10,072 nt of DNA from Sedimenticola sp. (GCA_030590525.1 JAUUYI010000048.1:1-10072), one strand, 5' to 3'; positions 1 to 5,355 are shown, counted from the stretch's first letter. Program-made: numbers and translations. Notes: a model not told the origin generated them from the sequence alone.

Positions 1-4
1 AAAT

Positions 5-57
5 CAGTTTATCGAATGAGGCGAATAGTGGGCCTATTTAACGAATTCGATAAGCTG
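5..57 (-). repeat. Long stem-loop downstream of the response regulator gene
   Basis: Positions 5-17 and 45-57 are complementary over 13 bp with one G-T wobble (arm core TTATCGAAT / ATTCGATAA). A second 5-bp stem (AATAG 24-28 / CTATT 34-38) is nested in the loop. It begins about 60 bases beyond the stop codon of the minus-strand regulator, so it could fold in that transcript as its 3' end or terminator. Only ATTT follows the stem before the window ends, so a terminator U-tract can be neither confirmed nor excluded. Confidence 0.5.
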
Positions 58-78
58 AGTTGATCGCTCTCCAGGGAT

Positions 79-120
79 TTGCAGCCGATTAGCGTTAAAT
101 CCGACAGCCTCCTAGGTCAG
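79..120 (-). repeat. 42-bp dispersed repeat, copy 1
   Basis: This stretch matches, in inverted orientation, positions 3670-3711 at 40 of 42 bases. The two differences are at copy-1 positions 101 and 114. Read on the minus strand it starts CTGACC, contains GGAGGCTGTCG and ATTTAACGC, and ends CGGCTGCAA. The repeat overlaps the TGA stop of the response regulator (117-119). It may be an insertion-sequence end, a MITE relic or a conserved RNA element; no transposase is present in the window. Confidence 0.75.
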
Positions 121-1460
121 CCTCTGCTCCATAACTGCACCTTGCGCTCCAGGGTCTTGCGGGATATTCCAAGTAACCGCGCCGCTGCGGATTTGTTGCC
201 GTCTTCCAGCTCCAGCACTCTGAGAATATGCAGTTTTTCCACCTGAGCCAGCGGCAGCTCCCCGTTCACTTCAGAGGGTTCAGCCGTCGCTTTCGATCCC
301 GCCAGTTCCATCACATACTGGCCGGGAGAACTGCCCAATAACAGACAGCGCTCAATGACATTCTTCAGCTCTCGCACATTGCCAGGCCAGTCATGGGCAC
401 ACAGACGGGATATCTCTGCCTCATCCAGTGAGAGGGCCTCCACACCGAGTTCAGCGGCCAGGGTGTCAACAAAATGCTTTGCCAGGGTCGGTATGTCATC
501 CAACCGTTCACGCAAAGATGGCATACGGATCAAGAGTACGTTCAACCGGTAATAGAGATCTTCACGGAAGGACCCATTGTGCACCTGCTCCGCAAGATCA
601 CGGTTAGTCACCGCAATAATGCGCACATCCACCGGGATTTCACGATTGGAGCCAACCGGCCGGATGCTCCGCTCTTCCAATACCCGCAAAAGATGCGCCT
701 GCATGGAGAGGGGCATCTCTCCAATTTCATCCAGAAACAGGGTTCCGCCATTAGCGTAAGTAAACAGCCCGTCCCGTGCCTGGTGCGCCCCGGTGAAAGC
801 CCCCTTTATATGGCCAAACAGTTCACTTTCCAGCAACTCTGCCGATATGGCCCCACAATTTATTGGAACAAAGCTGCCTGATCGCCCACTCCAGTCATGG
901 AGGGCACGGGCAACCAACTCCTTGCCCGTGCCAGACTCACCCTCGATAAGCACCGTGGATGGCATTGGCGCCACCTGTCGGACCACCTGACAGACATCCT
1001 TGATCTTCTCGCAGCTCCCAACGATGCCGGAAAAGTCTAAGTTCTGCTCTGCCTGGGGCTTGCGCCGCAGTACAAAGTCACTACTCCGGCCCTGCTGGCG
1101 TTTAAAATAACGCTTGGTCGCAGTCATCAGCTGCTCCATCCGGAAAGGCTTCATAATAAAATCGATGGCGCCCGCCCGCAGGGCTGAAACCGCTTTTTCG
1201 AAATCCGCATCCGCCGTCATGAAAATGACACCCATCTGGCCGCTCCGCTCACGGAGCTCCGTCACCCACTCCACACCCGGGCGCCCCGGCAGACATATAT
1301 CGGCAATAATCAAGTCGAAATAACAGCGTTTATGGAGCGTCTCAGCGGTCTCTGCATCTTCTGCAGTTTCCACCAGACCAAAGTATTTCCGCAACCCGCG
1401 CTGGAGAGAATTGCGGATCTCCGGGTCACTGTCTACGATCAGAACCGACGCCATCCGCAT
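117..1460 (-). CDS. NtrC-family sigma-54-dependent response regulator
   Basis: Transcription activator that, when phosphorylated, hydrolyses ATP to open complexes of sigma-54 RNA polymerase. Three domains are complete. Numbering from the chosen ATG at 1460 (447 aa): an N-terminal receiver domain with acidic pair D10/D12, phospho-acceptor D54 (context IIADICLPG), T82 and K104; a central AAA+ domain with Walker A GESGTGKE (174-181), the sigma-54-contacting loop GAFTGA (220-225), Walker B TLFLDE (240-245), the arginine-finger region FREDLYYRL (298-306) and sensor II WPGNVREL (358-365); and a C-terminal Fis-type helix-turn-helix (about 413-445, NKSAAARLLGISRKTLERK). All key residues are intact. 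An in-frame ATG at 1526 would add 22 residues with no counterpart in the family; the start at 1460 places the receiver domain at the N-terminus and D54 at the same number as in NtrC, and has GAAGAG 9 bases upstream. ATG 1526 has a comparable weak ribosome site, so it remains possible. No histidine kinase is in the window, so the partner and signal are unknown. Confidence 0.93.
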   Translation of the reverse strand: MRMASVLIVDSDPEIRNSLQRGLRKYFGLVETAEDAETAETLHKRCYFDLIIADICLPGRPGVEWVTELRERSGQMGVIFMTADADFEKAVSALRAGAIDFIMKPFRMEQLMTATKRYFKRQQGRSSDFVLRRKPQAEQNLDFSGIVGSCEKIKDVCQVVRQVAPMPSTVLIEGESGTGKELVARALHDWSGRSGSFVPINCGAISAELLESELFGHIKGAFTGAHQARDGLFTYANGGTLFLDEIGEMPLSMQAHLLRVLEERSIRPVGSNREIPVDVRIIAVTNRDLAEQVHNGSFREDLYYRLNVLLIRMPSLRERLDDIPTLAKHFVDTLAAELGVEALSLDEAEISRLCAHDWPGNVRELKNVIERCLLLGSSPGQYVMELAGSKATAEPSEVNGELPLAQVEKLHILRVLELEDGNKSAAARLLGISRKTLERKVQLWSRG

Positions 1461-1791
1461 AGGAAATATCTCTTCACTCCCCAATCCCCTTGCAAAATTC
1501 GCCAACCCATCGGCTCTCGCTCCCATATCATGCTTCTCTTACTTCTACCCTAAAATAGCGGAAGGGTGTATTTCTCTCTCCCTAACGCAGATTGGTACAA
1601 TTTAACACAATATTCAATGCCACAAGTGGTGTATTTTGTCCATTTTCAGCCATACAACACGCTCACGTGCCGATAGCTCACGGCTTATCCACTCCACTTT
1701 TGGCCATATCTGGAAACAACCCCGGCCTTTGCGCCAATATGAAGAATCAATATCCCTATCGAGAGAACCCATGCTGTTCGAAAATGAACTA

Positions 1792-1808
1792 TTGGCATCG
1801 ATTTTGCT
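1792..1808 (+). promoter_or_regulatory. Predicted sigma-54 (-24/-12) promoter
   Basis: The sequence TTGGCATCGATTTTGCT matches 15 of 17 positions of the sigma-54 consensus YTGGCACGRNNNTTGCW. The invariant GG (1794-1795) and GC (1806-1807) are separated by exactly 10 bases, as required. Transcription would start near 1819 and run towards mobB, whose start lies about 220 bases further on. The neighbouring divergent gene encodes a sigma-54 activator, a common arrangement for a regulator and its target. Confidence 0.6.
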
Positions 1809-1907
1809 TTTTCCACTAGATGGAGTAAACCCATTGGATGGCATTATCCGCGGGTGCTTCTAACCAATATGATCAACCCAGGGCAGTTTGGACGCTCGGC
1901 GCAGGGG

Positions 1908-1987
1908 GGATAAGCGTAGCGCATCCACCATCCCCGGCGGTGCACAGTGCAGGCAGACCCCATTGGTGGATGCGGCGCGCCTTATCC
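1908..1987. repeat. REP-like hairpin (GGATAAG...GCATCCACCA family)
   Basis: The left arm (1908-1930) and right arm (1964-1987) share GGATAAG and GCATCCACCA as inverted repeats around a less conserved 6-7 base middle, with a 33-base loop. Just outside the right arm, CCCTAC gives a GTAG foot on the minus strand, like the other GTAG hairpins in this window. The arm resembles a widespread proteobacterial intergenic repeat that I recognise from memory (GGATAAGCGTAGCGCATCC). It lies between the sigma-54 promoter and mobB and would fold in that transcript. Confidence 0.7.
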
Positions 1988-2039
1988 ATTACCCTACGAA
2001 AATGGCCTGGATTATTGAGTTACCAGAGAGGCAATCAAC

Positions 2040-2666
2040 ATGAGTGATATCAAGAATATTACGGTCTCCAGTCTCGGACAGCCTCCCCAGGCCTGCAGCA
2101 TGATCCAGTATCCGCTTCCGGTTATTGGATTTTGTGCATTCAGTGGCACCGGCAAAACCACGCTGCTTACACGTCTCGTTCCAATATTGAAGGCAGAGGG
2201 GCTACGCATTGGTGTGATTAAACATGCCCACCACCGGTTTGAAATCGACCATAGAAACAAGGACAGTTATCAGCTGCGCAAAGCCGGCGCAGATCAAATA
2301 CTGGTGGCTTCTCGACGTCGCATGGCACTGGTAACGGAGTTCCCGGAAAACCACCGGGAACCCACCCTGAAACAGGCCTTGGATACCCTTGATCCAAATG
2401 CCCTCGACCTGGTACTGGTTGAAGGCTTCAAGCGTGACTGCTTTCCCAAGATCGAGCTGCACCGCCCCAGCCTGGGTACCCCACTGCTGTTCACAAAAGA
2501 CCACAATATCATCGCGATAGCTACTGACACAGCGCTCTCTTCGACACCGCATCAGTTACCGGTGCTGGATCTGAATCGGGCCGATGAGATTGCACGCTTC
2601 ATCCTTAACTACGGTTGCCGGAAAACGAAACACGACCCAATTGCAGCCCTCTGCCCTAGGAGGTAG
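2040..2666 (+). CDS. mobB: Molybdopterin-guanine dinucleotide biosynthesis protein MobB
   Basis: Cytoplasmic P-loop GTP-binding adaptor that assists MobA in converting molybdenum cofactor to its bis-guanine dinucleotide form for nitrate reductases, formate dehydrogenases and related enzymes. Of 208 residues, about 28-49 form the N-terminal beta strand and Walker A segment (IGFCAFSGTGKTTLLTRL). Family features follow: GVIKHAHH with FEID, the DSYQLRKAGA segment, and LVLVEGFK (Walker-B-like strand ending in EGFK). The length is slightly above the roughly 170-175 residues of E. coli MobB because of an N-terminal extension of about 25 residues and a short basic C-terminal tail. The ATG at 2040 has AGAGAGG eight bases upstream (2025-2031); the internal ATG at 2100 has no good ribosome site. 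No mobA or molybdoenzyme gene lies next to it. The upstream sigma-54 promoter may drive it, which is inference. Confidence 0.93.
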   Translation: MSDIKNITVSSLGQPPQACSMIQYPLPVIGFCAFSGTGKTTLLTRLVPILKAEGLRIGVIKHAHHRFEIDHRNKDSYQLRKAGADQILVASRRRMALVTEFPENHREPTLKQALDTLDPNALDLVLVEGFKRDCFPKIELHRPSLGTPLLFTKDHNIIAIATDTALSSTPHQLPVLDLNRADEIARFILNYGCRKTKHDPIAALCPRR

Positions 2667-2806
2667 CCATAGGGCCCGCGAAACGTAAGCGCCAAGCTAA
2701 CCACTCTCCAGGTTCTGAATGAGGAAGGGCGGGCTACCGCGCAAGGCACAAAAGAAAGACCTGCAACATAGCATCCGCTACACTCTTCACCCCGCCACAA
2801 ACAGAT

Positions 2807-2913
2807 GTAGCGGCGACTTCAGCCGCCATGGGTCTGCGAGAATCAGTAAGTTGGCCTGTAGGAGCGGCTTCAGCCGCTCAACGGATGGGCTGGGCGACTG
2901 AAGTCGCCCCTAC
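2807..2913. repeat. Cluster of three GTAG REP-like hairpins
   Basis: Three short hairpins share a GTAG foot and a TTCA-containing loop. Copy 1 (2807-2827, plus) is GTAG then CGGC, GACTTCA, GCCGCC. Copy 2 (2858-2879, plus) is GTAG with a perfect 7-bp stem GAGCGGC-TTCA-GCCGCTC. Copy 3 (2892-2913) is the same design on the minus strand, GTAG with stem GGGCGAC-TTCA-GTCGCCC. Head-to-tail and inverted placement resembles a BIME (clustered REP) element. A fourth copy is at 5474-5495. REP elements of this kind are usually mobilised by RAYT transposases, none of which is encoded in this window. Confidence 0.8.
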
Positions 2914-2945
2914 ATCGGCAAAGAACTGGACGGCTAACACGAAGC

Positions 2946-2997
2946 AATAACTCCCTGAATTTGGGACGTCGAGACGCCCCAAATTCAGGGACTTATT
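2946..2997. terminator. 52-bp near-perfect palindrome, possible bidirectional terminator
   Basis: The arms 2946-2965 and 2978-2997 pair over 20 bp with one mismatch (core TCCCTGAATTTGGG), and the loop itself carries CGTC-GA-GACG. The plus strand continues with TTATT then TTTCG, and the minus strand with a TTATT arm then GCTTCG. It sits between two convergent genes, where a shared terminator would be expected, but neither side has a classic run of T. A repeat or transposon-related palindrome is an alternative. Confidence 0.5.
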
Positions 2998-3051
2998 ATT
3001 TCGCGAGCCCATAGTGCCTTACGGGGGGGATGTCGACTTATGACTGTCTAC

Positions 3052-3510
3052 TCAGGTTGCAAGGAATTCGGACAAAACTCGATATTGCTGGTCACTCTCA
3101 TCCGTTGGTGAACTATCCTCTGCATCGATGGAGAGGCAAGTTCGTGCCATACGACAGCCCACCGCTGCTTGCCAGGCGATCTTTCCCCTCTCCTGGCGAC
3201 CCAGCGGTGGGGAAAGGCACGCGGCCGTAGCGCGGGCAATGAAATAGTCGGACTGATCTTTCCAGTCACAGTCGGCACCACACCTGGTATATTTCTCAAG
3301 AATAATTTTTTTGATCGCCTTAAAGGCAGCGGCCAACTCGTCTGTAGAAGCCTCAGGGTTACCTGCCACACGTACGGCATGTTCGATCCGTTCATCGCCG
3401 CTCAGCGCCAGCACGTTTTCGACGAACCGAACAGCAACCGCACGCTGCCGGGCCGGGTCCAGTTCCGCAAGGTTTTGTCTGAATTCGATGTCACTGCTGA
3501 TCTTCGTCAT
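3052..3510 (-). CDS. Hypothetical protein with five cysteines (152 aa)
   Basis: I do not recognise this family. The N-terminal half (1-75) is charged and looks alpha-helical (for example LDPARQRAVAVRFVENVLAL and TDELAAAFKAIKKIILEKY). The middle carries C77-x3-C81, then C98, C119 and C125, with aromatic and acidic residues between them (DWKDQSDYF). The C-terminal 25 residues are acidic. There is no signal peptide or membrane segment, so a cytoplasmic protein is likely. The cysteines might bind a metal or cluster, but the spacing is not a motif I can name. ATG at 3510 is preceded by GGAG at 8 bases (3519-3522), which supports coding. It lies 246 bases downstream of the HD hydrolase gene on the same strand; co-transcription is possible but a hairpin and a repeat lie between. 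Confidence 0.75.
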   Translation of the reverse strand: MTKISSDIEFRQNLAELDPARQRAVAVRFVENVLALSGDERIEHAVRVAGNPEASTDELAAAFKAIKKIILEKYTRCGADCDWKDQSDYFIARATAACLSPPLGRQERGKIAWQAAVGCRMARTCLSIDAEDSSPTDESDQQYRVLSEFLAT

Positions 3511-3669
3511 GACGATTACTCCGGTTCTCCTGCGCCAGCTATTCAGCCTGCAGTTCTGTCAGGCCCGGCACCCTCCATCCGGGCGATTTCGGACACCCCT
3601 GAACATGCCCGGAAGCATAACCCGCCTGTTTCGCGGGAATCAACCCCAGACCAGCCCGACCAGCAATGC

Positions 3670-3711
3670 CTGACCCAGGAGGCTGTCGAATTTAACGCTA
3701 ATCGGCTGCAA
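3670..3711 (+). repeat. 42-bp dispersed repeat, copy 2
   Basis: Inverted copy of 79-120 with 40 of 42 bases identical. It starts CTGACCCAGGAGGCTGTCG on the plus strand and ends in CGGCTGCAA. It lies 46 bases beyond the stop codon of the minus-strand HD hydrolase gene. Together the two copies bracket the regulator, mobB and the 152-residue gene as a 3.6-kb inverted pair. Similarity fades on both sides of the repeat. Confidence 0.75.
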
Positions 3712-3713
3712 CC

Positions 3714-3740
3714 GGCGACTGACCGGCTCCAGCCGTCGCC
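3714..3740 (-). repeat. Hairpin just after the HD hydrolase stop codon
   Basis: GGCGAC (3714-3719) pairs with GTCGCC (3735-3740), and GGCT/AGCC pair inside. The stem begins 16 bases beyond the stop codon of the minus-strand gene, so it may stabilise or end that transcript. It has no T-tract, so an intrinsic terminator is not supported. Confidence 0.4.
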
Positions 3741-3756
3741 AAAGCACACTGCCCGG

Positions 3757-4305
3757 CTATCGGGGCCGTCGGGCGCAGGCCTGATCGAAGATCGCCTCCA
3801 GGCTTGCATCGACACCGCGCAGCCGGTCGATCACCCGCCGGGCCCAGTCGAAATAGGCCTGCCGGCGCAGCAATGACCATCCGGTTGGCGGAGAATTCGC
3901 GATATCCCGAAGATTGGCGGTCTTGTCCGCCAGCTTGACCCGCTTCGCCTCCACGCTGGCCTGCGCGGCGTTCTCGATCTGCATGCGCTTCCGCTCAGAC
4001 TTGATCAGGCCTTTGTCATCGGTCACTTCCAGTACGATGTCACAGATCCGCTGGCCGAACAGCGCCTGCAACTCTTCCGGGGTAGTCTCTGTGTCTTCGA
4101 TGGTATCGTGCAGCAGGGCTGCACAGAGGGTTGCGCTATCCGTGACATCCCCTTCGTTCACCAGTATATCCACCAGCGCGATGGGGTGATTGATATAGGG
4201 GGAGGCCTGCCTGTCCTTCCTTCGCTGATCCCGGTGCTTGCTGGCCGCGAAAGCGAGTGCCTTCAGGAACAGCTGCATATCCACTCTGCTTGTATCGTTC
4301 CCCAT
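3757..4305 (-). CDS. MESH1-like small HD-domain (p)ppGpp hydrolase
   Basis: Predicted Mn-dependent small alarmone hydrolase that removes the 3'-pyrophosphate from ppGpp/pppGpp, a SpoT-type hydrolase domain without synthetase or regulatory domains. The 182-residue product aligns end to end with human MESH1 (179 aa). The four metal ligands of the HD fold are present: H40 (PYINHP), H66-D67 (ALLHDTIED) and D127 (KLADKTANLRD), with E70-D71 and N131 of the active site. Other family marks are H24/RDQRRKD, EVTDDK (93-98), GWS (142-144) and YFDWA (151-155). Start: the frame stays open to 4614, but that extension is low-quality sequence running into a repeat; ATG 4305 has AGGAGG four bases upstream (4310-4315) and begins where MESH1 begins. 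MESH1 also has reported NADPH phosphatase activity, so the natural substrate is not certain. Upstream is a structured leader with a possible small ORF. Confidence 0.9.
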   Translation of the reverse strand: MGNDTSRVDMQLFLKALAFAASKHRDQRRKDRQASPYINHPIALVDILVNEGDVTDSATLCAALLHDTIEDTETTPEELQALFGQRICDIVLEVTDDKGLIKSERKRMQIENAAQASVEAKRVKLADKTANLRDIANSPPTGWSLLRRQAYFDWARRVIDRLRGVDASLEAIFDQACARRPR

Positions 4306-4346
4306 CACACCTCCTGCTTCGATTTCGACAGATAAGTCTGAATCTT

Positions 4347-4436
4347 TCACAAATTTGCACCGAACTTGCTTGTCTCCTGCTCCCACAAGGAATATTTTCT
4401 CGGCAGCTGCTCCATGCGTTGCTCTACCTCCTGCAT
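4347..4436 (-). CDS. Possible 29-codon leader ORF upstream of the HD hydrolase
   Basis: ATG at 4436 follows TGGAGG (4441-4446) with a 4-base gap, the same arrangement as at the HD gene start. The frame encodes 29 mostly polar residues starting MQEVEQRMEQLPRKYSLW and ends in TGA 41 bases before the HD ATG. Its ribosome site is within a perfect hairpin (CCTCCA/TGGAGG), so translation could be structure-controlled. It is too short to judge by composition and could be chance. Confidence 0.25.
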   Translation of the reverse strand: MQEVEQRMEQLPRKYSLWEQETSKFGANL

Positions 4437-4484
4437 CTGACCTCCATGGATGGAGGAAATGCAGAAGGATTGCAGGAGCAATCC
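4428..4484 (-). promoter_or_regulatory. Structured leader with alternative hairpins upstream of the HD gene
   Basis: Perfect stems seen: CTGCAT 4431-4436 / ATGCAG 4459-4464 enclosing CCTCCA 4441-4446 / TGGAGG 4451-4456, and GGATTGC 4467-4473 / GCAATCC 4478-4484 with a 4-base loop. An 8-bp alternative, CTCCTGCA 4428-4435 / TGCAGGAG 4471-4478, would exclude the first outer stem and the second hairpin. Such mutually exclusive folds could be regulatory, but no known riboswitch class is recognised and no U-tract follows. Confidence 0.35.
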
Positions 4485-4557
4485 CTGCCAAGCAGTCGTC
4501 AGTCAACCGTAATCGCCGATACGCCAAGGGCGCACTTCCGTTTTCCGGGCCGTCGAA

Positions 4558-4647
4558 CAGCCCTGAAAGGGCCACACATACCAGCCCAGGGCAACGCCCT
4601 GGGTTGGGGAACACCCCACCAAACCAGCCCTGAAAGGGCGATACATG
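4558..4647 (+). repeat. 90-bp repeat unit, left copy
   Basis: Modular unit made of three hairpins: CAGCCCTGAAAGGGC (4558-4572), then CCCAGGGCAACGCCCTGGG (4585-4603, a perfect 8-bp stem with AAC loop), then an exact second copy of CAGCCCTGAAAGGGC (4625-4639). The whole unit recurs inverted at 4678-4766. The CCCAGGGC-type hairpin resembles intergenic repeats that I recall from several bacterial groups, without a firm family name. Confidence 0.8.
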
Positions 4648-4677
4648 GGGCGCTCAGTGTAAGTTTGGTCCTCCGTT

Positions 4678-4766
4678 CATGTGTCGCCCTTACAGGGCTC
4701 ATTGCTGGACTATGACGATGCCCAGGGCGTTGCCCTGGGCTGGTATGTTATGCCCCTTTGGGGCTG
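4678..4766 (-). repeat. 90-bp repeat unit, right inverted copy
   Basis: Read on the minus strand it aligns to the left copy over its length. A 28-base block is identical (4576-4603 against 4721-4748) and the outer AGCCC...GGGC hairpins are related but diverged (GCCCCAAAGGGGC and GCCCTGTAAGGGC). The two copies face each other across a 30-base centre (4648-4677). The whole could fold into one large cruciform or two separate sets of hairpins. Confidence 0.8.
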
Positions 4767-4949
4767 CGTTGTTCAAGGGCAACCTCTGCAAGACCATTAT
4801 CAGGAAAACGGGAATGCGCCCTACGCCATTCCTTCGAAAATTTCCTTGTGAAACCAACATCCGAAGCGATCTCGACACAGATTTACGAAATCTTCCGGTT
4901 AGAAATATCACACCTTCGCATAGTATCCCAGCTGGTGTTTTTTCAACGC
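4767..4949. other. Non-coding stretch downstream of the small acidic protein gene
   Basis: The sequence between the 90-bp repeat pair and the terminator contains no convincing gene. Open frames here lack ribosome sites and protein-like composition, and I see no further repeats. Positions 4485-4557, between the hydrolase leader and the repeats, are likewise empty as far as I can see. Confidence 0.45.
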
Positions 4950-4977
4950 AAAAAAAACCCCGCTTCGATCGCGGGGT
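4950..4977 (-). terminator. Intrinsic terminator of the small acidic protein gene
   Basis: On the minus strand a 7-bp stem (ACCCCGC 4957-4963 / GCGGGGT 4971-4977, 7-base loop) is followed by a run of eight T (complement of 4950-4957). This is a textbook rho-independent terminator. It is oriented to stop transcription coming from the 67-residue gene, about 125 bases beyond its stop codon. Confidence 0.85.
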
Positions 4978-5102
4978 CCCAAAGAGCACAATATCTCTGT
5001 TATTGGCCGGATCCAATCACTCACCAGCCGGTTGCCGGATCAACCAGGGTGTAGCGTAAACCCGTCGACATCGCCGCACAACAATGATCGACAGGGGTGG
5101 GA

Positions 5103-5306
5103 TCAGGCCCAGCCATAAACCACCATACGGTAAGAGTCCGGATCTGCTTCCCGCATTCCGGCCAGCGCCTCTCCGTAGCGTGCTGACAACACCTCACCCA
5201 CCTGCTCATCGATCTTTTCCGGGTCTTCAAAGAACTCCTGATAATCCAGCCCGCCCGGGACTTCACCGTCCGTCGCTTCCACCTTCGCACACTGCAGATC
5301 AAACAT
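5103..5306 (-). CDS. Small acidic hypothetical protein (67 aa) under sigma-54 control
   Basis: I do not recognise this protein. It has 67 residues with 16 Asp/Glu against 5 Lys/Arg, one cysteine (C6), no membrane segment and no signal peptide, so a soluble cytoplasmic protein is likely. Visible landmarks are MFDLQCAKVEATDG at the N-terminus, an acidic helix-like middle (FFEDPEKIDEQVGEVL) and a hydrophobic, aromatic end (YRMVVYGWA). Start choice: ATG 5306 has GGGAGAG seven bases upstream (5314-5320); a longer frame from 5348 would cover the sigma-54 promoter and is rejected. The gene is a self-contained unit with promoter, ribosome site, ORF and terminator. Its high acidity would suit a binding partner or modulator, but nothing here proves a function. 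Confidence 0.8.
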   Translation of the reverse strand: MFDLQCAKVEATDGEVPGGLDYQEFFEDPEKIDEQVGEVLSARYGEALAGMREADPDSYRMVVYGWA

Positions 5307-5338
5307 GGTTTTGCTCTCCCATTTCCTGGTTAAGGAGC

Positions 5339-5355
5339 AGCAAGTCATGTGCCAT
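5339..5355 (-). promoter_or_regulatory. Sigma-54 (-24/-12) promoter of the 67-aa gene
   Basis: On the minus strand TGGCAC-ATGAC-TTGCT is an exact match to the core consensus TGGCAC-N5-TTGCW. The GG (5353-5352) and GC (5341-5340) are 10 bases apart. Transcription would start near 5328, leaving a leader of about 22 bases that contains the ribosome site. Sigma-54 promoters are silent without an enhancer-binding protein, so the gene should be tightly switched. Confidence 0.88.

Larger units (their letters stand above)
1461..2039. other. Divergent intergenic region between regulator and mobB
   Basis: About 580 bases between two divergently oriented genes. It contains a sigma-54 promoter (1792-1808), a REP-like hairpin (1908-1987) and the short palindrome CCAC-AA-GTGG at 1620-1629. 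The palindrome lies about 195 bases upstream of the predicted sigma-54 start and is a weak candidate activator site. The short open frames here are not convincing: one runs through the REP-like repeat, and the others lack ribosome sites. I found no clear sigma-70 promoter for the regulator on the minus strand. Confidence 0.6.
2667..3051. other. Convergent gap filled with repeats
   Basis: This stretch separates mobB (plus) from the 152-residue gene (minus), whose 3' ends face each other. It holds three GTAG hairpins (2807-2913) and a 52-bp palindrome (2946-2997). I see no coding potential in 2667-2800 or 2998-3051: the open frames there are short and lack ribosome sites and recognisable protein features. 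Confidence 0.6.

Noticed and set aside
1838..2047. 69-codon plus-strand frame ending at the mobB start
   Set aside because: Most of it is the REP-like hairpin, so the open frame is probably incidental, despite the tempting overlap of its stop with the mobB ATG.
2807..2913. CRISPR array
   Set aside because: The repeats are self-complementary GTAG hairpins in both orientations with irregular spacing, not direct repeats with uniform spacers.
3169..3876. 235-codon plus-strand open frame
   Set aside because: It crosses the 152-residue gene, the 42-bp repeat and the HD gene end on the opposite strand. It has no ribosome site and a Pro/Arg/Ser-rich shadow composition.
4478..4491. Possible minus-strand sigma-54 promoter (TTGGCAGGGATTGC) before the HD gene
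   Set aside because: The GG and GC are 8 bases apart instead of 10; sigma-54 does not tolerate this spacing.
4306..4614. N-terminal extension of the HD hydrolase frame
   Set aside because: The extra 103 codons have no family counterpart, run into the 90-bp repeat, and start without a good ribosome site, whereas ATG 4305 has AGGAGG and matches the MESH1 N-terminus.
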